A DNA stretch of 64,000 nt from Streptomyces marispadix (GCF_022524345.1 NZ_JAKWJU010000002.1:4874501-4938500); one strand, 5' to 3'; shown: positions 17,438 to 25,830, numbered from the stretch's first letter. Notes: generated by a model from the sequence alone, not told the origin. Made by a program: numbers and translations.

Positions 17438-18091
17438 TCAGGCTGAGCGCGGGCTCTCAGGCCAGGACGCGGACGCCGCCGCGAGCCCCTGGAGGATCAG
17501 TGTCGTGAAGCGGCCCGCCCAGTCCGCGTCCACCGGCTCCGCGCTCACCAGCGTCCGGTGGACCACCGCGCCCGCGATGACGTCGAAGATCAGGTCGACG
17601 AGCCGGGCGTCCTCGTCGGGGTCGCCCGCGTCGGGGGGCAACTCGCCGCGCTCCTGGGCACGTTCGCGCCCCTTGAGCACCAGCCGCTTCTGCCGTTCGA
17701 CGATCGCCTCGCGGATGTGTTCCCGCAGTACGGGGTCGTGGGTGGACTCGGCGACGACGGCCATCAGGGACGCGCTCGTGCCGGGCCGCTCCAGCAGGTC
17801 CCCGAAGGCCATCACCACGCACTCGACGTCGGCCTGGAGGCTTCCGCAGTCCGGCAGTTCGAGCTCGTCGAAGAGGGCAGCGACGGCGTTGACGACGAGT
17901 TCGCCCTTGTTGGACCAGCGCCGGTAGAGGGTGGTCTTGGCGACTCCCGCCCGTGCGGCGACGTGCCCCACGGTGAGCTTGCTCCAGCCCACCTCGACGA
18001 GCGCCTCACGGGTCGCGTCCATGATCGCGGCGTCGGCCTCGGCGCTGCGCGGTCTGCCGGCGCGGCGAGGTGAGGGGGCGGAGGAGGGCAT
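17438..18091 (-). CDS. TetR-family regulator
   Basis: A 217-residue protein. The N-terminal helix-turn-helix (about 22-68) reads AIMDATREALVEVGWSKLTVGHVAARAGVAKTTLYRRWSNKGELV, and the all-helical ligand domain has the TetR_C_11-like pattern. The ATG at 18091 has no ribosome-binding site but has TATGGT 8 bases upstream, so it is probably leaderless. A palindrome overlaps that -10, so autorepression is likely. It is divergent from the thioredoxin-TPR gene and convergent with icmA; whether it binds the icmA operator is open. Confidence 0.9.
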   Translation of the reverse strand: MPSSAPSPRRAGRPRSAEADAAIMDATREALVEVGWSKLTVGHVAARAGVAKTTLYRRWSNKGELVVNAVAALFDELELPDCGSLQADVECVVMAFGDLLERPGTSASLMAVVAESTHDPVLREHIREAIVERQKRLVLKGRERAQERGELPPDAGDPDEDARLVDLIFDVIAGAVVHRTLVSAEPVDADWAGRFTTLILQGLAAASASWPESPRSA

Positions 18092-18488
18092 GGCGCCAGA
18101 CCATACCGGCCGGTCTGCCGCGGCGGGCAAACGGATCCGGCCGTTCGGCGGCGGGCTCCCGGGGCAGGGCCCGGTCGGCGCCGGGAACCGCTTGTCCCCG
18201 CTTGCCCGTTCCGGAATGAGCAGGGGACTTGCGCGACCGGCCCCCGGACGCGTTACGCTACGGGGCGTATCGGAAACGGGGATCTCCGGTGCGACGACCA
18301 CGCCCGCGCGCTGACCACGCGCACACCACGAAGGCAGAATCCACGGCACGACCGGCACCACGGCGGGACCACGACCACCCGCAGGGCCGGGACCCACAGG
18401 CAGCGACCGACAGGCGCAGCGACCACGTCACGACCGGTCGGGGACCGGCGCGGCACACACCACGGCGGGAAAGGGGGAGACTGGACTC
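18092..18488. other. 397-bp divergent region between tetR and thioredoxin gene
   Basis: Besides the TetR operator, a candidate forward promoter is TTGCGC (18229-18234), a 19-bp spacer and TACGCT (18254-18259). It would give a roughly 220-base untranslated leader before the thioredoxin gene. The leader is rich in GACC/CGACC words and has no convincing ORF. Confidence 0.35.
18098..18116. promoter_or_regulatory. probable TetR operator overlapping its own -10
   Basis: AGACC-N9-GGTCT encloses the perfect palindrome ACCGGCCGGT (18105-18114). On the minus strand it overlaps TATGGT, the presumed -10 of the TetR gene. Confidence 0.55.
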
Positions 18489-19457
18489 ATGCAGCCACGC
18501 AACATGTCCATGAGCGGAGTGGTCGACCTCTCCGCGGTGAAGGCGGCCGGTGAGGCCAAGCAGAAGGCAGAGCAGGCCAGGGCGGCACGCGCCTCGCAGC
18601 AGGGCGACGGGCCCGTGGCCCCCGTGAGCCTGGTCGTAGACGTAGACGAGGCGGACTTCGAGGCCCAGGTCCTCCAGCGTTCGTCGGAGGTGCCCGTTGT
18701 CATCGACTTCTGGGCGGAGTGGTGCGAGCCGTGCAAGCAGCTCTCGCCAGTGCTCGAAAGGCTGACGCGGGAGTACGGCGGACGCGTGCTGCTCGCGAAG
18801 ATCGACGCCGACAAGAACCAGATGCTGATGCAGCAGTTCGGCGTCCAGGGCATCCCCGCGGTGTTCGCGGTGGTGGCCGGGCAGGCGCTGCCGCTGTTCC
18901 AGGGGGCCGCCCCCGAGGCGCAGATCCGCCAGACGCTGGACCAGTTGATCCAGGTCTCCGAGGAGCGGTTCGGCATCACCGGACTCCAGGGCGCCGTAGC
19001 CGAGGAAGGTGCCGAGGAGGCCGCGCGGACGCCCGCGCAGCCGGAGGACCCGGCGCTGGCGGCGGCTCAGCAGGCCCTGGACTCGGGCGACTTGAACGGC
19101 GCGATCCAGGCGTATAAGAACGTCCTGTCCGACGACCCCGGCAGCACCGAGGCCCGGGTCGGCCTCGCCATGGCCGAACTGCTCCGCCGTGTGCAGGACT
19201 TGGACGCACAGCAGGTGCGCAAGGAGGCCGCGGACAGTCCCTCCGACGTCGACGCCCAACTGCGGGCGGCGGACCTGGACATGGCCGGCGGTCATGTGGA
19301 GGACGCCTTCGGCCGACTCGTGGAGACGGTGAAAAGGTCCGCTGGAGACGACAGGGAGACTGCGCGAGTCCGGCTTCTCGAACTCTTCGAGGTGATTGGT
19401 GCGGAGGATCCGCGGGTAGTCACCGCGCGTAGTGCCCTGGCGCGCGTGCTGTTCTGA
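18489..19457 (+). CDS. thioredoxin-domain protein with C-terminal TPR (CnoX/YbbN-like)
   Basis: A 322-residue cytoplasmic protein. The thioredoxin fold at about 45-150 has active site WCEPC (Cys79, Cys82) and the cis-Pro region GIPAVFAV. The C-terminal half has TPR-like helices (AAQQALDSGDLNGAIQAYKNVLSDDPGSTEARVGLAMAELL). E. coli CnoX has the same architecture but a degenerate active site; here CxxC is intact, so it may be both redox-active and a co-chaperone. The ATG at 18489 has GGGGGAG 9 bases upstream. A later Met pair at residues 6 and 8 is possible. Confidence 0.9.
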   Translation: MQPRNMSMSGVVDLSAVKAAGEAKQKAEQARAARASQQGDGPVAPVSLVVDVDEADFEAQVLQRSSEVPVVIDFWAEWCEPCKQLSPVLERLTREYGGRVLLAKIDADKNQMLMQQFGVQGIPAVFAVVAGQALPLFQGAAPEAQIRQTLDQLIQVSEERFGITGLQGAVAEEGAEEAARTPAQPEDPALAAAQQALDSGDLNGAIQAYKNVLSDDPGSTEARVGLAMAELLRRVQDLDAQQVRKEAADSPSDVDAQLRAADLDMAGGHVEDAFGRLVETVKRSAGDDRETARVRLLELFEVIGAEDPRVVTARSALARVLF

Positions 19458-19509
19458 CCGACGCTTGCGACTGCGCACGCCCGGTCACGACTCGTGGTTT
19501 TAGCGACAT

Positions 19510-19551
19510 CAGCGGCTGTGTTTTGCCAAAACTTGGTAATCGCAGCCGCTG
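19510..19551 (+). terminator. nested hairpin after the thioredoxin gene
   Basis: CAGCGGCTG and CAGCCGCTG form a perfect 9-bp stem around a 24-base loop that itself contains GTTTT-GCC-AAAAC. It starts 52 bases past the thioredoxin stop. A terminator is likeliest; a structured RNA is possible. Confidence 0.5.
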
Positions 19552-19679
19552 TTACTCGTAGTAAGTGACCACGAGCGCTTTCTTCTTGGATGTCCGGTTG
19601 GTTCCGGGCTTTGCGACCAGGGGGTGGCGACCCTGTGTGTCTGCCCTATGCTGATCGGCCGCCGGGCAGTTATCTGGCC

Positions 19680-19695
19680 GTTACTCACTGGTAAC
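19680..19695. promoter_or_regulatory. GTTAC-N6-GTAAC inverted repeat
   Basis: A perfect 5-bp-arm inverted repeat, about 400 bp before the DUF6230 gene. The size and symmetry fit a TetR- or MarR-type site. No regulator assigned. Confidence 0.35.
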
Positions 19696-20100
19696 GCACC
19701 CCCTTGTGCGCAGGCTTCGGATGGACCACGATCGGCCAAGCTCGGTCCATTGCCCGCAGCCCGGCAACCATTCGGTGCTTTGCAGGCTTTGGATCCCCAC
19801 CGGGCAAGACCGGCACGCGACTTGAGCCCCATCCAGCACCATCGCCGGTCTTACGGACAGGGGGGTCTCTGCCGAACTCGGCAGGGCCTGTCCGATAAAG
19901 CAGGTTGCGCGAGAGCGTGGCCAGTGGTTGTCGCTCGGGGGTGATCGCCGACAGCTCGGACGTGACGTATCCGTACGTCTGTCGATGACGGCGCTCTCCT
20001 TCCCGAGGACGTAGCACTTCTCCCATCCCAGGTCAGGGAGCGGGCCGTTCAGGAGCGGTTCGTCCAGGCCGGAGATGTACGTCCGAGAAGGAGGAAAGTC

Positions 20101-20718
20101 ATGGAGTCCCTGGCTCGTGGCGGGACCAGATGGAAGCGGTTCGCCGTCGTCATGGTGCCGAGTGTCGCTGCAACCGCAGCGATAGGTGTGGCACTTTCGC
20201 AGGGTGCGCTGGCGGCGTCGTTCAGCGTCTCCGGCCAGCAGTTCAAGGTCAGCGCTGACCGTCTGGACGGCAAGGGCTTCGTCCAGTACGGAGCCGTCGA
20301 CTCGACCAAGGCCGGCAAGAAGCCCGTCGCGGTGGTCGGCTTCAACGAGGCGAAGATCAGGAATCTTTGCCAGTCCGTCGTCGTGCCGGTACCGGCGTTC
20401 GGCGACGTGACGATGAAGCTGGGCGCGGGTGCCGACGCCGCCGCCCCGGTCGAGGCCAAGAAGCTCTACATCGATGCTGATGACATCGGCGCCAACGCGC
20501 AGTTCAACAACATCGACATCGGCGTCGCGGCGGACAGCACCTCGAAGGGCCCCGGCCCGTCGAAGGGCGACAAGTACGCGCCGGGTTCGTTCGCTCAGCA
20601 GGCCGACAGCGCGACATTCACCGATGTCAAGCAGCGTGCCTGGGCGACCACCGCCGGTACTTTCAAGCTCAGCGGCCTGAAGATGGCCGTGAAGAAAGGC
20701 AAGAACGAGTGCTACTGA
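20101..20718 (+). CDS. DUF6230-family exported protein
   Basis: A 205-residue protein with a basic N-terminus and a single hydrophobic segment (about 14-38, ending QGALAASFSVSG), so it is exported or anchored with its body outside. The mature part is beta-rich: FKVSADRLDGKGFVQYGAVDS, KPVAVVGFNEAKIRNLCQSVVVPVP, KLYIDADDIGANAQFNNIDIGV. Two Cys (NLCQ and the C-terminal NECY) could form a disulfide. I recognise it as DUF6230; some homologues carry an unsupported cholesterol-esterase label. Excellent AGAAGGAGG ribosome-binding site. First gene of a triad with the DUF6114 membrane protein and a secreted acidic protein. Confidence 0.85.
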   Translation: MESLARGGTRWKRFAVVMVPSVAATAAIGVALSQGALAASFSVSGQQFKVSADRLDGKGFVQYGAVDSTKAGKKPVAVVGFNEAKIRNLCQSVVVPVPAFGDVTMKLGAGADAAAPVEAKKLYIDADDIGANAQFNNIDIGVAADSTSKGPGPSKGDKYAPGSFAQQADSATFTDVKQRAWATTAGTFKLSGLKMAVKKGKNECY

Positions 20719-20829
20719 CGCGCACTCACTGACTGGACGGGTGTGGCGCGGCTGCTCCTTGCCGCCCCGCGCCCGTCCGGTCTGCTCCACCAACGCAAGC
20801 TTTGTGCCAGTCCCGAGGAGCTGTACGAC

Positions 20830-21465
20830 ATGAGCGCCGAGACGCGACAAAGGCTGACGACCGGATTCGGCCAGAAGCGCAGTTCGTTCCGGGACTGGCG
20901 TGGACAGCGCCCGTTCTGGGGCGGAATGCTGACGCTGCTCGCCGGCATTCCCATCATGTACATCCCGTACCAGAACCTGACGTTGGGTTCGCTGACGATC
21001 CGGATGTCGACGACCGCGGGCGCCGGCTCGCTGATCATCGGTGTCCTGCTCGTCGTACTCGGGCTGACGATGTGGTTCCAGCCACAGTCTCGGGTCTTCG
21101 CCGGTATCGCGGCGATTCTGCTGTCCCTTGTTTCCCTGGTCGTCTCGAACGTCGGCGCCTTCATGATCGGGTTCCTGCTGGGACTGATCGGCGGTGCGCT
21201 GGGTGTGTCCTGGGGGCCGGGAAAGCCCCTCGCGAAGCGTGAGGGCGACGACGGTGACGAGTCCCCGGACGCCGTCGACGCGTCCGCTCGCAGGACACCT
21301 TCGAGCCCCACGTACTCCTCGTCGCCCGGCGACGCGGACAGGGACGTGGACTCGGACACCGGCCGTCTGAGGGGCACGGCCCAGGACGACCTTTCAGTCT
21401 TTGGAACGGCTTCGTCGACCGGAGCCGATGCGAACCACGGGAACGGGAGGCACCGTGCCGGGTGA
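20830..21465 (+). CDS. DUF6114-family integral membrane protein
   Basis: A 211-residue protein. Residues 1-25 are polar and basic. Four hydrophobic segments follow: about 30-50 (FWGGMLTLLAGIPIMYIPY), 60-82, 95-115 and 115-135. A roughly 70-residue charged Ser/Asp/Thr-rich tail completes it. ATG at 20830 with GAGGAG 9 bases upstream, 111 bp after the DUF6230 gene. It overlaps the next gene by 11 bp, so the two are coupled. Likely partner or anchor of the two exported neighbours (inference). Confidence 0.85.
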   Translation: MSAETRQRLTTGFGQKRSSFRDWRGQRPFWGGMLTLLAGIPIMYIPYQNLTLGSLTIRMSTTAGAGSLIIGVLLVVLGLTMWFQPQSRVFAGIAAILLSLVSLVVSNVGAFMIGFLLGLIGGALGVSWGPGKPLAKREGDDGDESPDAVDASARRTPSSPTYSSSPGDADRDVDSDTGRLRGTAQDDLSVFGTASSTGADANHGNGRHRAG

Positions 21466-22765
21466 CGAGGTTCATGAGGAGGCGGTGCCGTCGGCGCAAG
21501 AAGCGTCCGACGCCGGCCGCGGAAGAATCGGGCCGCGCCACGCGGCGCCGAGGAGGCCGCTGCTGAACCGCCTGCATGTCCCCGCGGGGAAGGCGATCGC
21601 CCTCGCCGCCATGCCGTCCGCGGTCCTGATGGGGATGGGGCTGACGCCCCAACTGGCCAGCGCCAAGCCGTTGCCCAAGAACCCCTTCAAGGGCGGCTCG
21701 TGCGTGTCTCAGCCCGACAAGGACGAGAACGCGGACGAACAGGCCAAGGAGAAGGCAGAGAGGGAGAAGGCCGAGAAGGAGAAGGAGCAGGACGAGGCCG
21801 GCAAGCCCGGCTCCGGCTCCTCCAAGCCCGGTTCCGGCTCGGGCTCCTCCAAGCCTGAGCCGAGCCCCTCACCGTCCGGTGACGGCGGCGGCAGCGGCGG
21901 CAGCGGCGGTTCCGAGGACCCGTCGCCGAGCCCGTCGCCGTCCGAGCCCGATGAGGACGAGGACGAGGGCGACGACGACGGCGGCCTCCTCGGCGGCGTC
22001 GGCGACGCGATCGGCGACATCCTCAGCCCGGAGGAGAAGGAAGAGAAGGCCGAGGAGGAGAAGGCCGAAGAGGCCAAGCAGGAAGAGGAGAAGGCCTCTT
22101 CGGACTCGGACTCCACTGCCTCCAAGGCGGGCAAGCCCGTCGAGGACGCCGTCGGCAAGGTCGGCGACGGTCTCAAGGACACCACCGACAAGCTCGGCGA
22201 GGGCGTCGAGAAGGTGGGCGAGGACGCCAAGGACAAGCTGCCCACCGCGGGTGACAAGGCGGCGCAGGGCAAGGCCGGCAAGGACGGCAAGGCGTTCCCC
22301 TGCGTCGAGGAGAAGAAGTCCGCCGGCAAGGACGAGCAGACCCCGAACACGCTGCCCAACGACCCGTGGACGCTGAAGGCCAGCTCGCTCGGCCTGCACG
22401 GCCTGGACTACAAGGGCGTCGTCAACATCCGTACGCAGGACGGCAGGACGAAGCAGGCGCTGAAGTTCACCGCCAGCAGCGTCGACATAGGCGACCTGCA
22501 CCAGATCGTGAAGGGCCCGGACGGCACCAATTACCACGTCCAGGCTGCCAAGGGCTCCACCTCCACGATCCGGGGCGGCAAGGTGACGATGTACACCGAG
22601 CGGCTCAAGGGCAATCTGTTCGGGCTGATCCCGATCGTCTTCGACCCCGAGCACCCGCCGCCGCTCAACATCCCCGAGGCGTACTTCACGAACGTCGAGG
22701 TGAGCCAGGCAGGTCAGTTCGGCGGCAACCTCACGGTGCCCGGACTGCACCAGACGATCGACTGA
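21455..22765 (+). CDS. secreted/anchored acidic low-complexity protein with C-terminal beta-rich domain
   Basis: A 436-residue protein, GTG start with GGGAGG 5 bases upstream. Residues 1-40 are polar and Arg-rich, and 46-72 are a hydrophobic signal or anchor ending QLASAKP. The region about 80-285 is low complexity: Lys/Glu helices, SGSSKPGSG and PSPSPSP repeats, a GDAIGDIL helix, and AVGKVGDGL/TDKLGEGVEKVGEDAKDKL amphipathic repeats. The last 135 residues are an ordered beta-rich domain (LKASSLGLHGLDYKGVVNIRT ... KVTMYTERLKGNLFGLIPIVFDPEHPP ... AYFTNVEVSQAGQFGGNLTVPGL). Its strand pattern resembles the neighbouring DUF6230 protein, so it may be a fused relative. Function unknown. Confidence 0.8.
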   Translation: MPGDEVHEEAVPSAQEASDAGRGRIGPRHAAPRRPLLNRLHVPAGKAIALAAMPSAVLMGMGLTPQLASAKPLPKNPFKGGSCVSQPDKDENADEQAKEKAEREKAEKEKEQDEAGKPGSGSSKPGSGSGSSKPEPSPSPSGDGGGSGGSGGSEDPSPSPSPSEPDEDEDEGDDDGGLLGGVGDAIGDILSPEEKEEKAEEEKAEEAKQEEEKASSDSDSTASKAGKPVEDAVGKVGDGLKDTTDKLGEGVEKVGEDAKDKLPTAGDKAAQGKAGKDGKAFPCVEEKKSAGKDEQTPNTLPNDPWTLKASSLGLHGLDYKGVVNIRTQDGRTKQALKFTASSVDIGDLHQIVKGPDGTNYHVQAAKGSTSTIRGGKVTMYTERLKGNLFGLIPIVFDPEHPPPLNIPEAYFTNVEVSQAGQFGGNLTVPGLHQTID

Positions 22766-22901
22766 TCCGGCCGGGTCCGGTCCGCGGAACGAGCCGGCCG
22801 CGCGCGGCAGCACGCGCACGAAGCACGAGCACGAGCACGACATACGCAACAAGAACGACTGAAGCGCCGACACAGCAGACTTCAGCCGGGAGCCGCATAC
22901 G

Positions 22902-22940
22902 GCAGGGCCCGCGACCTCTCAACGAGGCCGCGGGCCCTGC
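22902..22940. terminator. strong bidirectional terminator between the triad and pyk
   Basis: A 12-bp perfect stem (GCAGGGCCCGCG and its complement) continues past one mismatch into CCTC/GAGG with a 5-base loop, between convergent genes. Confidence 0.85.
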
Positions 22941-23020
22941 TGCTTGGCGCCGACGGCTGCCGGGCCCGGCCGCCCGGGTCTCCCGCCCGCGGAGCGCGTC
23001 CGCGGGCGGCCGGCGCCGCG

Positions 23021-24448
23021 TCAGCTCGTGGTGTCGCCCAGGTGGTGCACCCGCACCATGTTCGTGGTCCCGGGGACGCCGGGAGGCGAACCGGCCGTGA
23101 TCAGCATCGTGTCGCCCGCGTCGTAGCGCTGGAGCTTCAGCAGCTCCGCGTCGACCAGTTCGACCATCTCGTCGGTGTGCTGCACATGCGGCACCACATA
23201 CGTCTCCACGCCCCAGCTCAGCGTGAGCTGGTTGCGCGTCTCGGGCTCGGTGGTGAAGGCGAGGATCGGCTGGCAGGCGCGGTAGCGGGAGAGCCGCCGC
23301 GCCGTGTCACCGGACTTGGTGAACGCCACGAGCGCCTTGCCGTCCAGGAAGTCCGCCATCTCCGCCGCGGCGCGTGCCACCGAACCGCCTTGTGTACGGG
23401 GCTTCTTGCCTGGTACGAGGGGCTGGAGCCCGCGGCTGAGCAGCTCCTCCTCGGCGGCCTCCACGATCTTCGACATCGTCTTGACCGTCTCCACCGGGTA
23501 CTGGCCGACGGACGACTCCGCCGAGAGCATCACCGCGTCCGCGCCGTCGAGGATGGCGTTGGCCACGTCGGACGCCTCGGCGCGCGTGGGACGGGAGTTG
23601 GTGATCATCGACTCCATCATCTGCGTCGCGACGATCACCGGCTTGGCGTTGCGGCGGCACATCTCGATCAGGCGCTTCTGCACCATCGGCACCCGCTCCA
23701 GCGGATACTCCACGGCCAGGTCGCCGCGTGCGACCATCACGCCGTCGAAGGCCATGACGACGTCCTCCATGTTCGCCACGGCCTGCGGCTTCTCGACCTT
23801 GGCGATCAGGGGGACCCGGCGGCCCACCTCGTCCATGATCCGGTGCACGTCGCGTACGTCGGCTGCGTCCCGTACGAAGGAGAGCGCCACCATGTCGCAG
23901 CCCATGCGGAGCGCGAAGCGCAGGTCCTCGACGTCCTTGCCGGACAGGGCGGGGACGTTGACCGCGGCGCCCGGCAGGTTGATGCCCTTGTGATCGGAGA
24001 TCACGCCGCCCTCGATCACGATGGTGCGCACTCGCGGGCCGTCGACCTCGGTGACCTGGAGGGCGACGTTGCCGTCGTTGATCAGTACGGAGTCGCCCTT
24101 GGTGACGTCGCCGGGAAGGCCCTTGTACGTGGTGCCGCAGATCGTCTTGTCGCCCGTGACGTCCTCGGTCGTGATGGTGAACTCCTCGCCGCGCACCAGC
24201 TCGACGGGACCCTCGCCGAAGGTCTCCAGGCGGATCTTGGGGCCCTGGAGGTCCGCGAGCACGCCGACGGCGCGGCCGGTCTCCTCCGCGGCCTTGCGGA
24301 GACGGTCGTACCGCTCCTGGTGCTCGGGCTGACTGCCGTGGCTCATGTTGAAGCGGGCCACGTTCATGCCGGCCTCGATCAGCGTCTTCAGCTTCTCGTA
24401 GGAGTCGACGGCTGGGCCCAGGGTGCAGACGATTTTGGAACGGCGCAT
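23021..24448 (-). CDS. pyk: pyruvate kinase
   Basis: A 475-residue type II pyruvate kinase: phosphoenolpyruvate + ADP to pyruvate + ATP. It starts MRRSKIVCTLGPAVDSYEKLKTLIEAGMNVARFNMSHG, with KVEKPQAV (catalytic Lys strand) and the signature MVARGDLAVE...VPMVQKRLI. Also present are MMESMITNSRPTRAEASDVANAILDGADAVMLSAESSVGQYP and a C-terminal allosteric domain (KSGDTARRLSRYR). Length and domains are complete. The start is apparently leaderless, with TAGGAT 7 bases upstream, and a palindrome lies just beyond it. First glycolytic gene of a block with ackA, pta and pfkA. Confidence 0.97.
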   Translation of the reverse strand: MRRSKIVCTLGPAVDSYEKLKTLIEAGMNVARFNMSHGSQPEHQERYDRLRKAAEETGRAVGVLADLQGPKIRLETFGEGPVELVRGEEFTITTEDVTGDKTICGTTYKGLPGDVTKGDSVLINDGNVALQVTEVDGPRVRTIVIEGGVISDHKGINLPGAAVNVPALSGKDVEDLRFALRMGCDMVALSFVRDAADVRDVHRIMDEVGRRVPLIAKVEKPQAVANMEDVVMAFDGVMVARGDLAVEYPLERVPMVQKRLIEMCRRNAKPVIVATQMMESMITNSRPTRAEASDVANAILDGADAVMLSAESSVGQYPVETVKTMSKIVEAAEEELLSRGLQPLVPGKKPRTQGGSVARAAAEMADFLDGKALVAFTKSGDTARRLSRYRACQPILAFTTEPETRNQLTLSWGVETYVVPHVQHTDEMVELVDAELLKLQRYDAGDTMLITAGSPPGVPGTTNMVRVHHLGDTTS

Positions 24449-24455
24449 AAGGGCG

Positions 24456-24476
24456 ATCCTAACGGTTTGTTCAAAC
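24456..24476 (-). promoter_or_regulatory. pyk -10 and adjacent palindrome
   Basis: TAGGAT (minus strand, 24456-24461) lies 7 bases before the pyk ATG. Three bases further upstream is the 12-bp palindrome GTTTGTTCAAAC (24465-24476), well placed as a repressor or activator site. Confidence 0.5.
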
Positions 24477-24510
24477 GCGAAACGTATCGGGGGTGAAGTG
24501 GATCACGGGG

Positions 24511-25752
24511 TCAGCGACGGGCACCGGGCCCCTCCTCGCTGACCAGTGCGTAGGTCTGCTGTGCGATCTCCAGCTCCTCGTCGGTCGGTACGACGGCCAC
24601 CGCGACGCGGGCGCCCTCGGGCGAGATCAGTCTGGGCTTCCCGGAGTCGGGGCCCTGCGGCCGCGCCTCGTTCCTCGCGTCGTCGAGGCGCAGGCCGAGC
24701 CCCTCCATGCCCTCCAGCGCGGCCCGGCGTACCGGGGCGGAATTCTCGCCCACCCCCGCGGTGAAGGCCACGGCGTCGACCCGGCCCAGCACCGCGCAGT
24801 AGGCGCCGATGTACTTCTTCAACCGGTGGACGTAGACGTCGAAGGCGAGCTTCGCCGCCTCGTCCCCCTCCTCGACGCGGCGGTGGATCTCCCGCATGTC
24901 GTTGTCGCCGCACAGGCCCATGAGTCCGCTGCGCTTGTTCAGGAGCTCGTCGACCCCGTCGACCGACATGCCCGCGACCCGCACGAGATGGAAGACCACG
25001 GCGGGGTCCACGTCACCGGAGCGGGTACCCATCACCAGGCCCTCAAGCGGGGTCAGCCCCATCGAGGTGTCCACACAGCGCCCGGCCCGAACGGCGGAGG
25101 CCGAGGCGCCGTTGCCGAGGTGCAGCACGATCACATTCGCCTCGGAGGGGTCCTTGCCCAGCAGCTCCGCGGCCTTGCGGGAGACGTACGCGTGCGAGGT
25201 GCCGTGGAAGCCGTAGCGGCGCACGCGGTGCTCGTCGGCGGTGGCGGCGTCGAGCGCGTAGCGGGCGGCGTGCTCCGGCATCGTCGTGTGGAAAGCGGTG
25301 TCGAAGACGGCGACCTGCGGGACCCGCGGATTGAGCGTCCTCGCGGTGGTGATGCCCTCCAGGTTCGCCGGGTTGTGCAGCGGCGCCAGCGGGATCAGGC
25401 GCTCGATCTCCGCGAGCACGGCGTCGTCGACGAGCGTGGGCCGGGTGAACGCCTGGCCGCCGTGCACCACCCGATGCCCGATCGCCGCGAGCCTCGGGTC
25501 CTCAAGCCCGTAGCCGTCCGTCTCCAGCTCCCGTGAGACCGCCCGCAGCGCTGCCTCGTGGTTCGCGAACTCCTCGGCGCGCTCGCGGCGTTCACCTCCT
25601 GAAGCCAGCGGGGAGTGCGAGATCCGCGACTGCTTCTCGCCGATGCGCTCCACGATGCCCGCGGCCAGCCGCGAGCCGTCGGCCATCTCCAGTAGCTGGT
25701 ATTTGACGGAGGAGGAACCGGAGTTGAGTACGAGGACACGGGTCGCGGTCAC
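24511..25752 (-). CDS. ackA: acetate kinase
   Basis: A 413-residue ASKHA-fold kinase: acetyl phosphate + ADP to acetate + ATP. Signatures are VLVLNSGSSSVKYQL at the N-terminus, the HRVVHGG motif, FDTAFH (catalytic Asp), RRYGFHGTSH, HLGNGAS and MGTRSGDVDP, with AFTAGVGENS near the end. The GTG at 25752 starts directly at the conserved strand. The frame remains open far upstream through pta in another reading frame, but that extension is not coding. The order pta then ackA on the minus strand, with 170 bp between, forms the acetate overflow/activation pair. Confidence 0.96.
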   Translation of the reverse strand: MTATRVLVLNSGSSSVKYQLLEMADGSRLAAGIVERIGEKQSRISHSPLASGGERRERAEEFANHEAALRAVSRELETDGYGLEDPRLAAIGHRVVHGGQAFTRPTLVDDAVLAEIERLIPLAPLHNPANLEGITTARTLNPRVPQVAVFDTAFHTTMPEHAARYALDAATADEHRVRRYGFHGTSHAYVSRKAAELLGKDPSEANVIVLHLGNGASASAVRAGRCVDTSMGLTPLEGLVMGTRSGDVDPAVVFHLVRVAGMSVDGVDELLNKRSGLMGLCGDNDMREIHRRVEEGDEAAKLAFDVYVHRLKKYIGAYCAVLGRVDAVAFTAGVGENSAPVRRAALEGMEGLGLRLDDARNEARPQGPDSGKPRLISPEGARVAVAVVPTDEELEIAQQTYALVSEEGPGARR

Positions 25753-25770
25753 GGGCGGCTCGGCTTTCTG

Positions 25771-25830
25771 CGTTGTCCGGTGTTCGTCCGGGTTGTCCGG
25801 TGTTCGTCCGGCTGGTCCGGCGCCCGTCCG
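25771..25830. repeat. three tandem 20-bp repeats between pta and ackA
   Basis: Units at 25771, 25791 and 25811. The first two differ by one base (CGTTGTCCGGTGTTCGTCCG-like); the third is diverged. They lie in the pta-ackA intercistronic gap. Confidence 0.7.

Larger units (their letters stand above)
19458..20100. other. 643-bp intergenic region with several hairpins upstream of the DUF6230 triad
   Basis: This is the most AT-mixed stretch of the window and has no convincing gene. It contains a nested hairpin at 19510-19551, an inverted repeat GTTAC-N6-GTAAC at 19680-19695, and the hairpin CTGCCGA-AC-TCGGCAG at 19869-19884. It ends with a strong AGAAGGAGG ribosome-binding site before 20101. Small ORFs inside have no family resemblance or codon support. 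It probably holds the triad promoter and perhaps a structured leader or small RNA. Confidence 0.45.

Noticed and set aside
19624..19944. 106-codon plus-strand ORF in the 643-bp intergenic region
   Set aside because: No recognisable domain, no ribosome-binding site, and poor GC3 pattern compared with real genes here.
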